From Mycobacterium sp. (GTDB lineage: Bacteria > Actinomycetota > Actinomycetes > Mycobacteriales > Mycobacteriaceae), in the NCBI GenBank assembly GCA_003987775.1, contig RXJD01000029.1, positions 1 to 37,329 of the forward strand: a stretch of 37,329 nt of DNA, given 5' to 3'. The position numbers and the translations under genes are program-made. The notes under the pieces are model-generated. The model ran no database searches. It was given only the letters and a program-made list of their open reading frames with translations, and had not been told where the DNA came from. How positions within the stretch are numbered: position 1 is the stretch's first letter; every line of letters begins with the position of its first letter. This document shows positions 31,121-37,329 of this stretch, one piece after another.

Positions 31121-31145
31121 CTAGCCGTGCTAGCGCAGCTAGCAA
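31109..31145. promoter_or_regulatory. CTAGC cluster after the parB-like gene
   Basis: CACGGCT (31109-31115) pairs with AGCCGTG (31123-31129) around GCTAGCT. Further GCTAGC copies follow at 31129-31134 and 31138-31143. The same motif is concentrated before parA, so the partition genes are bracketed by this site type. Confidence 0.55.
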
Positions 31146-31224
31146 AATGCTCCCAACTGCGAACACCTCGACCAACTGGACACGTCGGACTGCGATGAGC
31201 AGCCGTGAACGGGTGCGTTGCCCG

Positions 31225-31617
31225 TCACTGAAGCCGAACGTCGCTCAGCGTGCGACGACGGCGGGAATGCTCGAACACAGCTTCGGCGATAAGACCTGCG
31301 CTCTTGTCGGCGATAGCCTCAGTCAGGTCATAGAGCACGGTCGTGCGCACTTCGGCGAGCAGAGCATGTTGCTCGGCGGTGACCGCCGCGGCGATGGCAT
31401 CGGAAGTGGTTGCCGGATCGGCGTGGCCGACGATGCGGTCAACGATGTCGTCTAGCTCGGTCATCACCGCGCAAGCCGCTTGCCCGGCCATCTCATCGAT
31501 GAACGTGTGACGATCTTTGGCCGGCCACCACGGCGGGATCGGCAACTGCGTGTCGTACACGGCCGCGATGGTCGTTTCCAACTCGTCGTGGCTGATCACC
31601 GGAACACCCCTAATCAC
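31225..31617 (-). CDS. Hypothetical helical protein
   Basis: This 130-residue protein starts at GTG 31617, overlapping the stop of the upstream HTH gene as GTGA. It is mostly helical: HDELETTIAAVYDTQLPIPP, then FIDEMAGQAACAVMTELDDI and SDAIAAAVTAEQHALLAEVR, ending in a basic SRRRRTLSDV. There is no catalytic motif, signal or membrane segment. Coupling to a DNA-binding protein suggests a two-gene unit such as a regulator with its partner, but no known toxin family is recognised. Function unknown. Confidence 0.68.
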   Translation of the reverse strand: MIRGVPVISHDELETTIAAVYDTQLPIPPWWPAKDRHTFIDEMAGQAACAVMTELDDIVDRIVGHADPATTSDAIAAAVTAEQHALLAEVRTTVLYDLTEAIADKSAGLIAEAVFEHSRRRRTLSDVRLQ

Positions 31618-31847
31618 TTCTCCGCGTGGGCATTTCGCTGCTTGTATTTCACAAACCCATCAACGGCTTGTTTGGTCACGCCGAGCTGAGCGGCAATCCA
31701 CGTTGTACCGCGGCCGGCGTCGATCAGGCGCTGGGCCGCCGTGCGGCGCCGCTCCCGTGCATCGGCGAGTTCGTCGGTGAGACGTTCCAGGTCGCTATGG
31801 GCGCGCACCAGCTCCTCAAGTGCGTCGCTTTCTTCCATGCCGCCCAT
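31614..31847 (-). CDS. Small HTH protein with coiled-coil N-terminus
   Basis: From ATG 31847 this is 77 residues; ATG 31838 would give 74. The first 40 residues form a heptad-like helix (LEELVRAHSDLERLTDELAD). A helix-turn-helix follows: AAQRLIDAGRGTTWIAAQLG, then VTKQAVDGFVKYKQR. This is a compact homeodomain-like or sigma-region-4-like DNA-binding protein that dimerises through the coiled coil. Two related inverted repeats in the divergent promoter region (31902-31918 and 31941-31957) are likely operators. It is coupled to the helical protein downstream. Confidence 0.72.
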   Translation of the reverse strand: MGGMEESDALEELVRAHSDLERLTDELADARERRRTAAQRLIDAGRGTTWIAAQLGVTKQAVDGFVKYKQRNAHAEK

Positions 31848-31901
31848 CTCACCATGAACTCCGGACTCGTCCGAGCGTCTAGCACCGCAACCACCACGAC
31901 G

Positions 31902-31957
31902 GTCAAGACTATCTTGACATTCTGAGGGGTGACACATAACGTCAAGACTGTCTTTAC
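31902..31957. promoter_or_regulatory. Paired operators and promoter in a divergent control region
   Basis: GTCAAGACTATCTTGAC (31902-31918) is a perfect 7-bp inverted repeat with a 3-base spacer. A second copy, GTCAAGACTGTCTTTAC (31941-31957), has one mismatch; the copies are 39 bases apart. Between them, TTGACA (31914-31919) and TAACGT (31937-31942) with a 17-base spacer form a good promoter toward the gene at 31981. Binding by the HTH protein at 31614 would cover both -35 and -10. Confidence 0.65.
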
Positions 31958-31980
31958 TTCGTTTAGTCGAGAGGTCCGCC

Positions 31981-32610
31981 ATGAGCCTTGTCGCCGCGTT
32001 CGAGGACGCCGCCCGGGCACACTTCGCCAGCCCACCTGCTACCTGGCGCATCCAGCCTGGTCCCGGCGGATGGCACGTCGTTGATGTCCACGGCGCGGTC
32101 CTGGATACGTGCGTCACGCTGGCCCACGCTGAGGAATGCCGCCATAGCGGCCCCGCGGCTCAGCGCTGGCATCGCCGCACCGACTGGTACCTGGGTTATG
32201 ACGACGCCGGTGGCGGCCGGGCTCTCACCCAGCTAGAACGACTCATCGTGGCCGACATCGTCGACGTCGTCACCGACGCTGACTTCGAGATCCGACACGC
32301 CACTAGCACTCGGCCAGCCCGCTTCGTCGACCAAGAGCCCGAGGACGACCGCCTCTGGCTGGCCGCTCTACTTCCCAACGGCCGCTATCGAATCCGCGGA
32401 GCGTCATTGGGCACCTATCGCGCCGATCAACTCGACTTCCAGGACGAGCAGGCCGCTGCGGAATTCCGCGCGTTTCTCTACGAACTCATCACCGGAAAAG
32501 AGCTGGCGACCGCCACTAGTAACCCGCACCCCCCGACCGCAAGGCTGCACGCCTCCACGAACAAAGCGCAGACGGCATGCTTGAGCGAGAATCAGTTTTT
32601 GTGTCCCTGA
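31981..32610 (+). CDS. Hypothetical protein under the paired-operator promoter
   Basis: This 209-residue soluble protein starts at ATG 31981 after GAGAGG. It contains many Trp and acidic residues (TWRIQPGPGGWHVVDVHG, RWHRRTDWYLGYDDAGGG) and a central helix (RALTQLERLIVADIVDVVTD). The C-terminal 35 residues look disordered and Thr/Ala-rich. No signal peptide, transmembrane helix or known motif is visible. It is the only gene on its strand before the type VII-like operon, 150 bases away. Its strong promoter with twin operators implies tight regulation, but function is unknown. Confidence 0.65.
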   Translation: MSLVAAFEDAARAHFASPPATWRIQPGPGGWHVVDVHGAVLDTCVTLAHAEECRHSGPAAQRWHRRTDWYLGYDDAGGGRALTQLERLIVADIVDVVTDADFEIRHATSTRPARFVDQEPEDDRLWLAALLPNGRYRIRGASLGTYRADQLDFQDEQAAAEFRAFLYELITGKELATATSNPHPPTARLHASTNKAQTACLSENQFLCP

Positions 32611-32667
32611 GCAGCGGTAGGATGACTCCAAATGTGTTCTGCCGCGAGCATTTCGGTGCATCAACAC

Positions 32668-32704
32668 GTGAACAAATAAAGCAATTTGAAGCAATCAGTG
32701 AACA
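32668..32704 (+). promoter_or_regulatory. AT-rich upstream region with direct repeats
   Basis: GTGAACA occurs at 32668-32674 and 32698-32704, 30 bases apart. GCAAT occurs at 32681-32685 and 32691-32695, ten bases apart. The surrounding 100 bases are much more AT-rich than the rest of the window. This lies before the type VII-like operon at 32761, whose start has GGAGG upstream, and may bind an activator. Confidence 0.4.
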
Positions 32705-32760
32705 GTTGATTAGGCACTACGTTCCGGCTTCCCTGCATAGCCCAGGACAAGGAGGATGTG

Positions 32761-33051
32761 ATGAGCGAGGCGGTGTATCTGGCGGTCGATGAGCTGGGAG
32801 CAGCGATGGCCGCGTGGCGCGCGAGCGTGCCTGGCGCGGTCGCGCATCCAGAGCTACCCGCCGGTCTCAATGATGCCGCCTCGGCGGCGGTTCTCACGGC
32901 CATGGCGCCCTGGCCCGCCGAGCACGCGGTGATGGCCACCGATCGCGAAGGAGCGGCCACCAGGCTTGAGGGAGCGACGACCGCGACCACGACCATCGTC
33001 AGCACGGCTGACGATGATGCTGCCGTTCACATCGCTGCGGTGGAGATCTGA
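32761..33051 (+). CDS. Small helical protein of a type VII secretion-like operon
   Basis: This 96-residue protein starts at ATG 32761 with GGAGG upstream; the GTG at 32758 is the alternative. It is Ala-rich and mostly helical: MSEAVYLAVDELGAAMAAWR at the start and NDAASAAVLTAMAPWPAEHA in the middle. Size and composition resemble the small helical ESX-associated proteins that pair with a larger substrate, but no WxG hairpin or YxxxD/E tail is evident. It ends one base before the next gene. Similarity to the EspC/EsxB-like group is suggestive only. Confidence 0.62.
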   Translation: MSEAVYLAVDELGAAMAAWRASVPGAVAHPELPAGLNDAASAAVLTAMAPWPAEHAVMATDREGAATRLEGATTATTTIVSTADDDAAVHIAAVEI

Positions 33052-33052
33052 C

Positions 33053-33604
33053 ATGAGTTCTTGGGCAGCGCCACCGGCCGCGGCGTACCCCCCGCCGTAC
33101 CCGCCCCATCCACCAGCCGGCGACCGCCAGAAGGGGGGCAGCGCACGGCGAGTCTTCACGATCCTGGGCGTCATCGTCTGCGTCTTCGCCGCCGCTCTGG
33201 GCGGCGTTTTCGTCGGAACGCAGATCGCCTCCCGCCCCAGTCCAACGACGGCGGCGACATCAACACCGCCACCGCCACCAGCGGACACGGCGCGGGCCCA
33301 GACGATCGATCTGTGCACGCGATTTGCTACCGCTTATGCCGCTATTCCGTCTCCGCAGAACGTCTCTGCAGATCTAGTGCCCGCAGCGAACTACCTCGCA
33401 GATGCGTTGCGCGACAATACCGCTGCCGATTCGGACGTCCGTGCGGCGGTCACCAAATCACTGCAGCTGATGCGGGATCACGGTGCGGCGTTGAGCCGGG
33501 AACCGGCTCGGGGTGCGGTGCAGCCTCCCACCAACTGGACCGCGGCCGCCGCGAACGCCGCGGACGATCAGGTATGGGCTGCCTGCCACGGTTATCAGGG
33601 GTGA
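33053..33604 (+). CDS. Proline-rich single-pass membrane protein
   Basis: This 183-residue protein begins at ATG 33053, one base after the upstream stop. Residues 6-22 are Pro/Tyr/Ala-rich (APPAAAYPPPYPPHPPAG). A transmembrane helix follows, from about 33 to 56 (VFTILGVIVCVFAAALGGVF). The outside domain (about 75-183) has two Cys (IDLCTRF, VWAACHGYQG) able to form a disulfide. This layout, Pro-rich cytoplasmic start, one helix, small extracytoplasmic domain, is common in mycobacterial secretion-linked proteins. It lies in a tight operon with the large effector-like protein, suggesting a role in its export or at the cell surface. Function unproven. Confidence 0.75.
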   Translation: MSSWAAPPAAAYPPPYPPHPPAGDRQKGGSARRVFTILGVIVCVFAAALGGVFVGTQIASRPSPTTAATSTPPPPPADTARAQTIDLCTRFATAYAAIPSPQNVSADLVPAANYLADALRDNTAADSDVRAAVTKSLQLMRDHGAALSREPARGAVQPPTNWTAAAANAADDQVWAACHGYQG

Positions 33605-33610
33605 ATCGTC

Positions 33611-36037
33611 ATGCCAACAGCTGATTCCGGGGGCGAGAGCGCATTCGCCACAACGATCAAAGAGGGGCGGTGGCCCAGCCCTGAGGTTTTCGACCCGGTC
33701 GCGACCGCCTATGAGCAGCAGGCCGCCACACTGCGCACCGCCGCGAACACCTCGTGGGCGGTGCACCGGCCGCGCCTGGCGCAAGCCCTGCAAGGACAGG
33801 CCGGCGACGCCCAGATCCGCGCACACGACGCGAACATCAATCTGTGGGATACCCACGCTTACCTCTATGAGCGATCGGCCAACGCGGTTCGCAATGCCGC
33901 CGCCGAACTCCGCAGCCTGCAAAATGATCTCCGACTCCTCATCGAAGATAAAGAACCGCAATATAGTTCGGCGATACGGCGCAACGAACCCATTGCCGCA
34001 CAAGGTATCCTGACCGCTACCCTGGCCGAGGCCGACGGGATGACAGCAACCCGCGGCGACGCTGCAGCCAAGTACATCCACGGCGTGAACTTCACCGCGC
34101 CCCCACCACAGGCACCCGCCAACCCCGACGGCCAAGGCAATCAGGACCACAAAGACGACACCCCCCATCACGACAAGCAGACCGACCCAGACGCCGACGG
34201 GAAAAAGGACGGCAAAAAGTTGGCCGCGGGTGCCACTGGTAGCGACCAGACCCCACGACGGGACGTCCAAAGTGATTTGCCTCCGGACTTACCTTCGGAG
34301 GCAACCGCCGCTAGCGGTCCGCCCCGTGATGTGCAGACAGATTTGCCGCCGGATGCGCTTGCTAACGGGTCGCAACCGCTGCCTGTCTCTGGGACCGGGC
34401 GGATGCCTGCCCTATCGCCCACCCAGATGGGCGCAGGCGGTGGCGGTGGCGGCGCTTCGGGGATATCGGGGCTGGGGTCTGGGTTGAAACCGCCGTCGGG
34501 GTTGGCATCGTCGATGCCGACGTCGCCGGCCTCCTCGTTGCCGTCTGCACCGGCCGCCTCAGCGGGATCTGCGCCAGCGGCGATGTCGAATGCGGGGTCA
34601 AGTTTTCAGTCGGGGTTGGCGTCGGGCATGAGTGCTACCGGTGGTGGGAATGCCCTGTCGAATTTGGGTTCTCCGGTGTCTCAGCAGTCGGTGACGCAGC
34701 AGGGGCTGCCCGCTCAGCAGGTCGGGGGTGCTCCCGCGTTCGGGAGTGGCTCGGCGGGCGTCCCGTTGGCGGGGCCAGGGGGCGATGCGGGTGTCGGGGG
34801 TGCGCCGGGCGGCTCATCCAGTGGAGGGGCTCCATCGGGTGGTGGTGCGCCGTTGATGCCACCGGCGGCGATGGGTGGGGCTGCGCCGCTGGCTCCCTAC
34901 AGTGCGCCGGGGGCGGGCGCTGGCGGTGCTCCTGCTGGTGGCGGCGCGGGGACGGCTCCAACAGCGTCGGGGCAGCCATCAAGTTCTGGGAGTCCTGGCG
35001 GTCCTACTCCGGGGCCGTTGGTGGCTGGTGGTGCTGGGTCGAGTGTGTCCGCTCCTGGTGTGGCGGCGCTCGGGGAGGAAGTTAATCCGGACTTGTTATT
35101 GGCGCAGCGGGTGTTGGGTGGGCTGGTGCGGGGATGTGAGCGTTGGCCGGCGCCGATTGCGTGGGCGGTGAGTGTGGTCAAGACTCCGGTGGGTTCGCAG
35201 GTGTTGGTGGCCAGCAGCCTCGGGGGTGGCAGTTATCTACCGGCGACGGTGTTCCTGCCGGCCACGGCGCGGTTGGCGGTGGTTGATCCGGCGTTGCCGT
35301 TCGGATGGGCGCACGGGTGGATGGGCTGTCAGAAGCCATCGAAGATTCTGGCGGACCACTTCGAGCACTTCCGGAAAAAAGTTGCCGGAGCGTCGATTTC
35401 GGCGATGGTGACCACGGAGTTGCGGCCGGATAGGCCTGCCGGGGTGGGGGACTTCGCCGGATTCCAGCATATTGATGCTCTGTATTTGGTGCCCGCGGCG
35501 CCATCTTTGGATGGCGCGCATCAGCACAGGCTTACGGCTCTTGATCCCGTTCTCGCGCAACGTGTTTCAGCTATTGATGCTAAGAACGGCCATGTTTCTG
35601 CTTATGCGGCTGCCCAGTTGACGGCCGCGGTCCTGCAGGCAGCGGGTCAACCGGATGACACGGGGAAGCCTTTGGCGACTGTCCGTGAAGGCAATATTTT
35701 GGCCTCGGTGCAGCGCGGAACCGCCAACGACATGTCGTGGAAGTTGTACGACGACTTGCTTTGTCGCGAGTATGGCGATGATCATCAGTCACCGGATTCG
35801 CGCGCGCCACGGGATTGCGATGGTTCGGATCTGTATCACCAGAGCGTGGTGTGGTATCGCCACTTCTACCATGTGGGTCGGGTTGTCGAACTTGTCCGCT
35901 TGTGGAGGGGCGGTTGCGTTCCGCCGCTGGCAGAAATCGCCTACTGCGGAGTGCAAGCTGGTTTCGGGTCGGTGGTGGCGGCGATGGTCAGCGCAATTGA
36001 GCAACAGATCCAGCAGTTTCGCGGGCGGACAGCGTGA
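33611..36037 (+). CDS. Large type VII secretion-like substrate with Gly/Ala-rich linker
   Basis: This 808-residue protein starts at ATG 33611, six bases after the membrane protein. The first 155 residues are helical like ESX substrates (FDPVATAYEQQAATLRTAAN, LYERSANAVRNAAAELRSLQ). Residues about 160-485 form a low-complexity Pro/Gly/Ala/Ser linker with a repeated DVQ(S/T)DLPPD motif. The last 320 residues form a folded domain beginning PDLLLAQRVLGGLVRGCERW and including PFGWAHGWMGCQKPSKILAD and FRKKVAGASISAMV. I associate this C-terminal type with the mycobacterial DUF5631/DUF5632 families, not certainly. The architecture is that of a secreted effector. No ESX machinery genes are present, so export would rely on a host system. 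Confidence 0.75.
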   Translation: MPTADSGGESAFATTIKEGRWPSPEVFDPVATAYEQQAATLRTAANTSWAVHRPRLAQALQGQAGDAQIRAHDANINLWDTHAYLYERSANAVRNAAAELRSLQNDLRLLIEDKEPQYSSAIRRNEPIAAQGILTATLAEADGMTATRGDAAAKYIHGVNFTAPPPQAPANPDGQGNQDHKDDTPHHDKQTDPDADGKKDGKKLAAGATGSDQTPRRDVQSDLPPDLPSEATAASGPPRDVQTDLPPDALANGSQPLPVSGTGRMPALSPTQMGAGGGGGGASGISGLGSGLKPPSGLASSMPTSPASSLPSAPAASAGSAPAAMSNAGSSFQSGLASGMSATGGGNALSNLGSPVSQQSVTQQGLPAQQVGGAPAFGSGSAGVPLAGPGGDAGVGGAPGGSSSGGAPSGGGAPLMPPAAMGGAAPLAPYSAPGAGAGGAPAGGGAGTAPTASGQPSSSGSPGGPTPGPLVAGGAGSSVSAPGVAALGEEVNPDLLLAQRVLGGLVRGCERWPAPIAWAVSVVKTPVGSQVLVASSLGGGSYLPATVFLPATARLAVVDPALPFGWAHGWMGCQKPSKILADHFEHFRKKVAGASISAMVTTELRPDRPAGVGDFAGFQHIDALYLVPAAPSLDGAHQHRLTALDPVLAQRVSAIDAKNGHVSAYAAAQLTAAVLQAAGQPDDTGKPLATVREGNILASVQRGTANDMSWKLYDDLLCREYGDDHQSPDSRAPRDCDGSDLYHQSVVWYRHFYHVGRVVELVRLWRGGCVPPLAEIAYCGVQAGFGSVVAAMVSAIEQQIQQFRGRTA

Positions 36038-36939
36038 GTGAGAACCAGGCGGGCGAATTGTTTGGCTCTGGGCTGGCCGCATTGTCATCACTGGGCGCCG
36101 TTCTGGAGTCGGCCACCGCATCACGGCCTGCTGCACCACCACTACCGTTGCCGGATCTGCCCTGGTACACCCGGCCGATGGACCGTGCTGTTGTGTCCGG
36201 TCCTGACGGTTTGAGGTATCTACGTGAACGCAGCGCGGGTAGGGGTGAACGATACGACGAGCGAATGCGGCTGATGGAGCTGGAATTTGCGTTAGACGCG
36301 GCTCGGGAAGGCCGGTTAGATCCGGATTGGCGGGAACAGGGATTGGCGTCGGCTTTGGCGGCGGTCGCTGCAGGCCGCCCAGGGCACGCTGTGTGGGTGT
36401 GGCAGAAAATCGCTGATCAAGGTCCAGATGTGTGGGAGCCGAGGGGTTTCGCGGCATATGTGGACGCGTATGCGGCATTGCCGAATCTGGCGTTCCCGCT
36501 TTGGCGTGTCCCGCTGACCCGATGGTATTCCATCGTGTTGGAGGTGAAATCGTCTCAGGAACAGATTGACCCGGTTTCGGCGTCGCGGTGGGCCGGCTTC
36601 GACTTGGTGCGTGCGTGGCGGGTGGGGGACCAGGCAGCCTGGGATGCGGTTCTGGATCGCCATGAAGGCAGTTGGCCTGCCACCGCCTATGACGGACCGT
36701 GGAGTCAGAGCCTGTGCGCCCACCAGCTCCTCTGCGAGCTCGACCGTATCGAGTTGTCGTATGAGATCGGTGTAGCGTCTGGGGGCGTGTCAATCGACTG
36801 GCGGGACAACCACATTCGGCGGGTACAGCGGTGGAGGATGGCCGGTGCACGAGAGGCCGCTCTCGCCCATCTAGAGCTGCTGTCTCCGGATACGTGCCTG
36901 TTCCGGTTGCCGGGGTATTGGCGCGACCCCCGCGCGTAA
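36034..36939 (+). CDS. Hypothetical protein, last gene of the type VII-like operon
   Basis: This 301-residue protein starts at GTG 36034, overlapping the effector-like gene as GTGA, so the two are translationally coupled. It is soluble, rich in Trp and Ala, and mostly helical. Recognisable segments are PLPDLPWYTRPMDRA, ERYDERMRLMELEFALDAAR and LAAVAAGRPGHAVWVWQKIA. There is no signal peptide or catalytic motif. Tight coupling behind a large secreted-type protein suggests a chaperone, an immunity protein or another substrate; the sequence does not choose among them. Function unknown. Confidence 0.7.
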   Translation: MSENQAGELFGSGLAALSSLGAVLESATASRPAAPPLPLPDLPWYTRPMDRAVVSGPDGLRYLRERSAGRGERYDERMRLMELEFALDAAREGRLDPDWREQGLASALAAVAAGRPGHAVWVWQKIADQGPDVWEPRGFAAYVDAYAALPNLAFPLWRVPLTRWYSIVLEVKSSQEQIDPVSASRWAGFDLVRAWRVGDQAAWDAVLDRHEGSWPATAYDGPWSQSLCAHQLLCELDRIELSYEIGVASGGVSIDWRDNHIRRVQRWRMAGAREAALAHLELLSPDTCLFRLPGYWRDPRA

Positions 36940-36958
36940 AGCCTTGGGGTGTGGGCTT

Positions 36959-37107
36959 CAGGTCTGGCCCTTCCTCGTACTGGCCGGGTTTGTGCGTGGT
37001 GGTGGTAGCTGTCAAGGCTCGACCTTGGTCGACCGCGTAGCGGCGTGGCCTTGACAGCCGCCACCACCACGTTCACCACAATTGAGGCCGAGGAAGGGCA
37101 CAGCCTG
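36959..37107. repeat. Nested inverted repeat with branched hairpin potential
   Basis: Three levels of symmetry share one centre. The inner arms, 36996-37017 and 37049-37070, are 22 bases with 20 matching. The outer core arms, 36967-36977 and 37089-37099, are exact over 11 bases and extend with partial matches to 36959 and 37107. Inside the inner loop lie two small hairpins, TCGACC-TT-GGTCGA and CCGC-GTA-GCGG. The result could fold as a branched cruciform. It occupies the gap between the type VII-like operon and the excisionase-like gene. Confidence 0.6.
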
Positions 37108-37162
37108 TCGGTGACGGGGTGCCGGTAAGGCCAGGGCGCCTGGGATGACCCCCCAAATCGTG

Positions 37163-37196
37163 TTGTGTTTTTGGTGTTACTGCTTACTTTGATCGT
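37163..37196 (+). promoter_or_regulatory. Putative leaderless promoter of the excisionase-like gene
   Basis: TTGTGT at 37163-37168 and TACTTT at 37185-37190 are separated by 16 bases. The expected transcription start falls at or beside the ATG at 37197, which has no Shine-Dalgarno sequence in front of it. Both facts fit a leaderless transcript, common in mycobacteria. This is read by eye from hexamer similarity only. Confidence 0.45.
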
Positions 37197-37329
37197 ATGA
37201 GTGCCGAGATTCTCCTTTGTACTACTGGCGAGGTCGCCAGGCGACTTGGCGTGTCTCGGCAACACATCGTCGACCTGTGCGATCAAGGGGCGCTGCCCTG
37301 TGTCATGGTGGGCAGCCACCGCAGAATTC
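37197..37329 (+). CDS. Excisionase-like HTH protein, N-terminal part (continues at base 1)
   Basis: This open frame starts at ATG 37197 and is still open at the last base of the window, leaving one unpaired nucleotide. It encodes a MerR/excisionase-type helix-turn-helix: TGEVARRLGVSRQHIVDLCDQG, followed by the wing-like GSHRRI. Proteins of this kind bind short DNA sites and act either as recombination directionality factors or as antitoxins of PIN-domain toxins. Joining the final C to the first two bases of the window makes an Arg codon, and the frame then continues to the stop at 327-329. The joined product is about 153 residues, the usual size for this mycobacterial group. If the window is linear rather than circular, this is a gene truncated at the edge. 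Confidence 0.8.
   Translation, partial: MSAEILLCTTGEVARRLGVSRQHIVDLCDQGALPCVMVGSHRRI

Noticed and set aside
34440-35030. Gly/Ala/Pro-rich stretch considered as a PE_PGRS-type gene
   Set aside because: It is an internal linker of the 808-residue protein and lacks a PE domain; the repeats are irregular.
37018-37048. Branched loop considered as a tRNA or tmRNA gene
   Set aside because: No acceptor stem with CCA, no T-loop TTC motif and no anticodon arm of proper size.

Overview
The window looks like one complete circular plasmid of a high-GC actinomycete, most likely a Mycobacterium. Two things support this. The reading frame open at the last base (from 37197) continues in phase into base 1 and runs to a stop at 329, giving one plausible excisionase-like protein of about 153 residues. 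The gene content is plasmid-like: a MobF relaxase, a likely replication initiator and a ParA-type partition pair. The mycobacterial assignment rests on ArsI/CadI, an MbcT/MbcA-type toxin-antitoxin pair, a type VII secretion-like operon and several apparently leaderless promoters.

Layout. 37197-37329 joined to 1-329: excisionase-like regulator. 490-3172 (minus): coupled integrase, Xre regulator and degenerate recombinase. 3372-7837 (minus): relaxase, a stem-loop-rich candidate oriT, and the Rep-like protein. 8082-9954: small DNA-binding protein, serine resolvase with a res-like region, and an unknown protein. 10595-16540 (plus): five-gene Tn554-like cassette containing an ImmA/IrrE-type protease and the three transposition proteins. 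16671-26553: metal and arsenic island, bounded by inverted copies of a small unknown gene. 26598-28993: RES/Xre toxin-antitoxin pair, an orphan 387-residue protein and a DUF2188 protein. 29046-31145: hairpins, a DUF3800 protein, and parA/parB flanked by CTAGC arrays. 31225-32610: divergent unknown genes with paired operators. 32761-36939: four-gene operon resembling type VII secretion substrates. 36959-37107: large nested inverted repeat.

How the genes work together. Relaxase and candidate oriT, without any visible type IV secretion genes, suggest a mobilizable rather than self-transmissible plasmid. Rep, resolvase, ParA/ParB and the RES/Xre pair would maintain it. The cargo is metal resistance in three units: a MerR-controlled operon (Cys-rich protein, MerR, YnfA-like protein, SpoIIAA-like protein); a CmtR-like repressor with a P1B ATPase, divergent from a methyltransferase and a cyclase-YHS fusion; and an ars locus (ArsR / ArsI-ArsR-Acr3-ArsC-ArsC-like) arranged like the M. 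tuberculosis Rv2640c-Rv2643 region as I remember it. Family names come from motif recognition by eye; no database search was run. No rRNA, tRNA or CRISPR array was seen.
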